Origin: GCA-001856825 sp038729485
GTDB taxonomy: Archaea; Thermoplasmatota; Thermoplasmata; Thermoplasmatales; GCA-001856825
DNA length: 55,111 bases
Assembly (NCBI GenBank): GCA_038729485.1
Contig: JAVYRX010000008.1
Span: 1-55,111 of the forward strand
Reading direction: 5' to 3'
Below the pieces are notes generated by a model. The model was not told the origin of the DNA. It saw only the letters and a program-made list of their open reading frames with translations, and did not search any database. The position numbers were made by a program, and so were the translations under genes. This document shows positions 51,362 to 55,111 of the stretch, piece after piece; position 1 is the first letter of the stretch; each line of letters begins with the position of its first letter.

Positions 51362-52273
51362 ATGAAGGACAAGAACATTTTGGTCACGGGTGGCGCTGGA
51401 TTCATTGGGAGCAATGTTGTAAACGAATTGATGAAGGAGAATGAGGTGGTCGTACTTGATAACCTGCATACTGGAAAGTTGGATAACATCAAGAATGCAA
51501 TGAGCAATGGCGTGAAATTTATCAAAAGCGACGCAAAGGACGTTCTGAATCTAAAAGAGAAGTTTGATGTCGTGTTTCATCTTGGTTTTTACTCCTCTTC
51601 CCCCATGTACAACAAGAATCCATTTTTAGTGGGGGAAGTGATAAATGGGATGACAGCCGTCCTTGAGTATTGCAGGAAGAACGATTCTCAACTTGTCTTC
51701 TCTTCTACTTCCTCCATATATAATGGCATTGAACCGCCTCACAGAGAGGACTGCATACCCAAGGTAACGGACTATTACACGGAAGCAAGACTTGCATCAG
51801 AGAGGCTTGGAGAACTATACTATAAACTTCACGGAGTCAACGTCGCTGCGATGAGGTTTTTCTCCGTTTACGGATACAACGACGCTGGCAAAGGACAATA
51901 CGCAAATCTAATAACGCAGTTCCTACTGGAAATTAAGAACGACAGGCAACCTGTGATCTACGGTAACGGAGAACAGAGGAGAGATTTCATATTCGTGACG
52001 GACGTTGTTGACGCGCTGATAAAGGCTTCTTCTACGAGAGGATTCAGAGTGTACAACGTTGGCACTGGAATCAGCTATTCGTTGAACGAGGTTGTTGAGA
52101 AACTTGATAGGGCCTTGAATAAGAATATCAAAGCGAAGTATGTCCCGATGCCTGTGAAAAATTATGTAAATATAACACAGGCAGATATGGCAAGGTCAAA
52201 AGAGGAACTAGGGTTCGTGCCAAAAATTGACGTTGATCATGGCATAGAGCTGTTGAAAAATTCACTTGCCTAG
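51362..52273 (+). CDS. NAD-dependent sugar epimerase/dehydratase
   Basis: A 303-residue extended SDR of the UDP-glucose/GlcNAc 4-epimerase group. TGGAGFIGSN (9-18) binds NAD, and VFSSTSSIYNG (112-122) carries the catalytic Ser/Thr. The catalytic Tyr motif reads Y139-T-E-A-R143, so the usual Lys of YxxxK is Arg. RFFSVYG and RRDFIFVTDVVDA are normal. The substrate is a nucleotide sugar. It faces the convergent heptose genes and probably belongs to the same surface-glycan cluster. Confidence 0.88.
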   Translation: MKDKNILVTGGAGFIGSNVVNELMKENEVVVLDNLHTGKLDNIKNAMSNGVKFIKSDAKDVLNLKEKFDVVFHLGFYSSSPMYNKNPFLVGEVINGMTAVLEYCRKNDSQLVFSSTSSIYNGIEPPHREDCIPKVTDYYTEARLASERLGELYYKLHGVNVAAMRFFSVYGYNDAGKGQYANLITQFLLEIKNDRQPVIYGNGEQRRDFIFVTDVVDALIKASSTRGFRVYNVGTGISYSLNEVVEKLDRALNKNIKAKYVPMPVKNYVNITQADMARSKEELGFVPKIDVDHGIELLKNSLA

Positions 52274-52280
52274 GGAATCG

Positions 52281-53216
52281 TCAGAATGAAGGCATATCGC
52301 TAAGGAATTTTAGTCTGGCTCTAGAGATCGCGTTCTCTTCAAATGAAAGATCGTCTCCCTTTTCCACTGCTATCTTTGAACCACGCCCATACTTCCTGCC
52401 ATTTTTTACTACTGAACCCCTCAGGACTGCGATCTCGTATCTCATTTTCGCCTTTATTTCTGCTTTCCTGACGAAGTAAGTCTCAACCCAACCTTTCCTG
52501 TGGACAGAATACCCGAATTCGTGGTCAGTCCTTCCCTCGTATTCCTCTCTAATTTTTTCATAATCCTTAAGCGAATCTACCGAAACCCAGAAGCCGTCGT
52601 ACTTCATTACTCCAAGGTTATTCTCGATGCTCATTTGACGAAAGAGCGTCTTTTCTATGTCTTTACCTTCGTACCTCTTTTTCAAATATCTTGTGATGTC
52701 TTCCTTCAAAAGATACGTTCCAGCATTTATGTAATGATTCATTAGAGGTTTTTCATCTATTTCCCTCACAGTATTTCCAGCGATTTTCAATATTCCGTAC
52801 GGGCTTCTCATCTTAACCGCGAGAATATAACCGATTTTTTTCGATCTTTCACCCCGCCTGATAAAATCCCTAAGATCCACGTCACATATTGTGTCGCCAT
52901 TTCTCACGACAAAATCTCCAGGGACATTTGAAAACAAATTTCTTAGCGACCACAAAGTTCCCATTGGTCTCTCTTCTCTGAAGTATTCTAATCTGATTCC
53001 TCTCCAATTGTTGCCGAATTTCTTCTCGATCTTGTCTCCAAGGTAGCCGGTAAGCATGTATACTTCGTCTATTCCGCCTATTTTGAAGTCCCTAAGCTGC
53101 CTGTCCAGTATGGTATAGTTGTCTCTGATTGGAAGGAGATTCTTTGGGAGCCCCGGATCAAGACCCTGCATTCTCTTTCCGTATCCTCCCGTAAGCAACG
53201 CACCCTTGATTTCCAC
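52281..53216 (-). CDS. hddC: Sugar-1-phosphate nucleotidyltransferase (HddC-like)
   Basis: A 311-residue protein. Residues 1-230 are an NTP-transferase domain: TGGYGKRMQGLDPGLPKNLL (9-28) is the nucleotide loop, MGTLWSL and NGDTICDVD bind sugar and metal, and EKPLMNHYINAGTYLL follows. The next 80 residues form a beta-rich extension with no clear match. The neighbours gmhA and hddA, coupled upstream, indicate D-glycero-D-manno-heptose-1-phosphate as substrate, giving GDP- or another NDP-heptose. The GTG start is 6 bases after the gmhA stop. Confidence 0.82.
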   Translation of the reverse strand: MEIKGALLTGGYGKRMQGLDPGLPKNLLPIRDNYTILDRQLRDFKIGGIDEVYMLTGYLGDKIEKKFGNNWRGIRLEYFREERPMGTLWSLRNLFSNVPGDFVVRNGDTICDVDLRDFIRRGERSKKIGYILAVKMRSPYGILKIAGNTVREIDEKPLMNHYINAGTYLLKEDITRYLKKRYEGKDIEKTLFRQMSIENNLGVMKYDGFWVSVDSLKDYEKIREEYEGRTDHEFGYSVHRKGWVETYFVRKAEIKAKMRYEIAVLRGSVVKNGRKYGRGSKIAVEKGDDLSFEENAISRARLKFLSDMPSF

Positions 53217-53222
53217 GAGATG

Positions 53223-53795
53223 TCACTCCTGCATCAAGAGATCGAGGGAATAGCATATCATGTGAATAACAGCTATGTGTATTTCCTGGATTATTGGCGT
53301 AAGATCGGAATCTATTCTCACGCTAATGTCGGCTATCTCAGAGACTTTTCCCCCTTTTCTACCCGTCAGAGCAAGCGTAAATGCTCCGAGTTCTTTTGCC
53401 CTTTTGAGGCCGTTGACGACGTTTAAGGAGTTCCCGGACGTGCTTATTCCAACAACAAAATCGTCCTTTGCACAGATTCCGTCAATTTGTCTTGAAAAAA
53501 CGTCTGAAAAACTGTAGTCGTTTCCTATTGCTGTAATGGAAGATGTGTTTGTCGTGAGCGCTATCGCAGGAAGTGATCTCCTCTCCTTCAGGAACCTTCC
53601 GGAGAGTTCAGCTGCGAAATGCTGTGCGTCCGCTGCCGACCCACCGTTTCCGAATGTGATCAGCTTCCCTCCTTTTCTGAGTTTTGAGTACAGGATTTCA
53701 GATATTCCTGTAATCAGTGAGACGTCTATCTTCTTCCTTGCCTCAATCCCCTCTTCCCTGTATCTTTCCAGCTCTGCTGTCCTAATCTCCAACAA
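53223..53795 (-). CDS. gmhA: Sedoheptulose-7-phosphate isomerase GmhA
   Basis: A 190-residue SIS-domain isomerase giving D-glycero-D-manno-heptose-7-phosphate. ITFGNGGSAADAQHFAAELSG (about 45-65) holds the phosphate loop and metal ligands His and Glu. TTNTSSITAIGNDYSF, GISTSGNS and IQEIHIAVIH with the C-terminal His ligand are complete. It overlaps the hddA end by 14 bases. Confidence 0.94.
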   Translation of the reverse strand: MLEIRTAELERYREEGIEARKKIDVSLITGISEILYSKLRKGGKLITFGNGGSAADAQHFAAELSGRFLKERRSLPAIALTTNTSSITAIGNDYSFSDVFSRQIDGICAKDDFVVGISTSGNSLNVVNGLKRAKELGAFTLALTGRKGGKVSEIADISVRIDSDLTPIIQEIHIAVIHMICYSLDLLMQE

Positions 53796-54768
53796 ATATC
53801 ACCCTGCTCCCACTCCTGCTGAATTTGAAATCCGTTCTCTTTAACCCCAATGAATTTGAAATATTGGCGTGTTTTTCAGGTTCTGCAACAAGCAAAAGAA
53901 AGCCGCCACCTCCAGCTCCGACGATCTTCCCACCTAAAGCTCCAAGCTTCATTGCCCTATCGTACATTTCATCTATCCATCCATCACTTATCTTGGTGGA
54001 AAGTTTCTTCTTGAGCAACCAATTTTCGTGCATTGCGTGACCTAGCATGGCCGTATCTCCTTCGCATATCGCCTTGAATGCATCCTGCGTAAGTTCCCGC
54101 ATCCTGTCATAGACGTCCAGCTTGTCCGCAGAATTCTCTATCTGCTCACTGTGTATCTCCGAGGAACTTCTTTCCTTGCCCGTGTAAAGGAGAAGAAGAG
54201 ACTCCTCGATTTTCCTTATATTGCTGTCATGAGAGATGACTGGAAGCACCACTACCGAATCATCGCTGAAAAATTTCATCAGGTTTATGTCCCCGTATGC
54301 AGCCATATACTGATCCTGTTTACCTCCCGGCTCCTTTAGTATTTCCCTCTCAATTTTTACCGCCTCCAATGCAAGCTCCTCGGGATTCACGAATTCTCCC
54401 TTGAAACTGTGAAGTGCGTGAAGAAGACCTACAAGGAAGCTGCTGCTTGAACCAAGACCGGTTCCCCTTGACGGTATGTCTGAAATGCTGACTATCTCTA
54501 TCCCCTTATCTATGTTAAGGTGTCGCAAAGCTTCCCTGACGGTCGGATGCTCAATCTTGTCGACGCTATCCACTATTTCCGTCTTTGAATAGCTCACTCT
54601 GATCATGTCGTCGAATTTCTTGTTTACAGTAATATAGATGTACTTGTTAATCGCCGCTGATACGACGGCACCGTAGTCTCTCTTCTTAAAATAAACAGGA
54701 AGATCGGTTCCTCCTCCTGTGAAAGTGATCCTAAGGGGCGCTCTCGTCATGACAAGCCTGTTAAGCAT
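53782..54768 (-). CDS. hddA: D-glycero-D-manno-heptose 7-phosphate kinase HddA (GHMP kinase)
   Basis: A 328-residue GHMP kinase that phosphorylates C1 of heptose-7-phosphate. APLRITFTGGGTDLPVYF (about 10-27) is the HddA-type substrate loop; RGTGLGSSSSFLVGLLHAL (about 102-120) is the ATP loop. GGKQDQYMAAYGD and GGKIVGAGGGGFLL complete the site. First gene of the hddA-gmhA-hddC operon. A TATA box is 24-32 bases upstream. ATG at 54750 (MTRAPLRI) is an alternative start. Confidence 0.92.
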   Translation of the reverse strand: MLNRLVMTRAPLRITFTGGGTDLPVYFKKRDYGAVVSAAINKYIYITVNKKFDDMIRVSYSKTEIVDSVDKIEHPTVREALRHLNIDKGIEIVSISDIPSRGTGLGSSSSFLVGLLHALHSFKGEFVNPEELALEAVKIEREILKEPGGKQDQYMAAYGDINLMKFFSDDSVVVLPVISHDSNIRKIEESLLLLYTGKERSSSEIHSEQIENSADKLDVYDRMRELTQDAFKAICEGDTAMLGHAMHENWLLKKKLSTKISDGWIDEMYDRAMKLGALGGKIVGAGGGGFLLLVAEPEKHANISNSLGLKRTDFKFSRSGSRVIFVGD

Positions 54769-54791
54769 TACAAGATTGGAACGTGATCAAC

Positions 54792-54800
54792 CTTTAAATT
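54792..54800 (-). promoter_or_regulatory. TATA-like box of the heptose operon
   Basis: The minus strand reads AATTTAAAG, about 28 bases before the ATG at 54768. Confidence 0.5.
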
Positions 54801-54827
54801 CTTTTTGGAAATGTTCAGAAATGTTGA

Positions 54828-54836
54828 TTTATTAAG
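54828..54836 (+). promoter_or_regulatory. TATA-like box of the right-end epimerase
   Basis: TTTATTAAG lies about 21 bases before the ATG at 54853. It is divergent from the heptose operon promoter, in an 84-base spacer. Confidence 0.4.
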
Positions 54837-54852
54837 CTAATATTTCAGGAAT

Positions 54853-55111
54853 ATGGATGTCCTTGTTACGGGCGGATCGGGTTTCATAGGAAGAAACATT
54901 GTTGAGATGCTGAAAGACAGAGGCTTCACCGTTACGACTCTGGATGTAGCAGAAAAGAACTCGATTTCGGATATCCACGTGAAAGGGGATGTTAGAGATA
55001 TCGAGACTGTTAGAAAGGCAGTCAGGGGGAAGGACTATGTTTTGCACCTAGCGGCTGTTACGTCTCCGCCTGAATTCGAGGATTTCTCCGGGAAGGCATA
55101 TGAGGTGAATG
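54853..55111 (+). CDS. NAD-dependent epimerase/dehydratase (5' part)
   Basis: The first 86 codons of an extended SDR: MDVLVTGGSGFIGRNIVEML gives the NAD-binding TGGxGFIG, then KGDVRDIETV and VLHLAAVTSPPEF. The rest is beyond the right edge. It is divergently transcribed from hddA and may modify the nucleotide-heptose or another glycan sugar. Confidence 0.85.
   Translation, partial: MDVLVTGGSGFIGRNIVEMLKDRGFTVTTLDVAEKNSISDIHVKGDVRDIETVRKAVRGKDYVLHLAAVTSPPEFEDFSGKAYEVN

Noticed and set aside
1..55111. CRISPR arrays, insertion sequences, integrase or toxin-antitoxin genes
   Set aside because: I looked for regularly spaced repeats, transposase motifs and terminal inverted repeats and saw none. 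Every gene of size fits chromosomal metabolism, transport or information processing.

Overview
The window is a chromosomal segment of an archaeon, most likely an acidophilic, respiring member of the Thermoplasmata (Thermoplasmatales-like). The archaeal assignment rests on unmistakable archaeal genes: GGGP and DGGGP synthases for ether lipids, MptD, Sec61-beta, RpoD/RpoK, the S13-S4-S11 order, Nop5, SRP54, Trm1 and a fused HPS-RraA. TATA-like boxes sit about 25 bases before many start codons, which implies leaderless mRNAs. The acidophile assignment rests on a thermopsin protease, a DUF973 membrane protein and a membrane-anchored penicillin-acylase-type hydrolase. The exact genus cannot be read from the sequence. 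No CRISPR array, insertion sequence, rRNA or provirus is visible.

Region 1-2291 (minus strand) is the start of a terminal oxidase operon: a small membrane protein, CuA-type subunit II, and subunit I, which runs off the left edge. A PP2C phosphatase precedes it. Region 2397-8364 holds a heterodimeric ABC exporter with one degenerate ATP site, an L-2-hydroxyglutarate-oxidase-like flavoprotein and two membrane proteins. Region 8406-16341 is a cell-surface and transport region: thermopsin, GNAT acetyltransferase, a small membrane protein, penicillin acylase and a phosphate-type MFS symporter, with two gene-poor gaps. Then come tRNA-Leu(GAG), purC, pdxS, a PfkB kinase and an MFS carrier.

Region 20978-22772 is a tight operon NAD kinase - JAMM protease - ComB-like protein. 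It is followed by a large GT-C-like membrane protein whose 3' end runs 188 bases into the convergent HPS-RraA gene, next to an A7 tract. Region 26290-28377 has Nop5 diverging from a type II fRMsr-like GAF protein, rpoK and an unknown gene. Region 28379-32578 has an aminotransferase, an ABC ATPase, and an N-acylamino-acid-racemase-like enolase overlapped by an M20 amidohydrolase.

Region 32674-36155 is a core archaeal operon: mptD, a THEP1-type NTPase, trm1, DGGGP synthase and GGGP synthase. Next are a TPR protein, L-lysine 6-aminotransferase, lipB and a DUF4382 protein, then the two corrin amidation enzymes CbiP and CbiA. Region 42763-46413 is the S13-S4-S11-RpoD operon with SRP54 directly behind RpoD. 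It is followed by a gamma-carbonic-anhydrase-like protein, an AmrS-type radical SAM protein and a short Sec61-beta gene with a GTG start. The 2-oxoacid:ferredoxin oxidoreductase pair and initiator tRNA-Met come next. The right end (51362-55111) is a sugar-nucleotide cluster: two epimerases flanking hddA-gmhA-hddC, a heptose activation set for surface glycans.

I did not find a convincing undescribed multi-gene system. The most checkable oddities are the A7/frameshift overlap, a candidate AUU-initiated gene after the acylase, the heptose cluster in an archaeon, the racemase-amidohydrolase pair, and the ComB-JAMM-NAD kinase operon.
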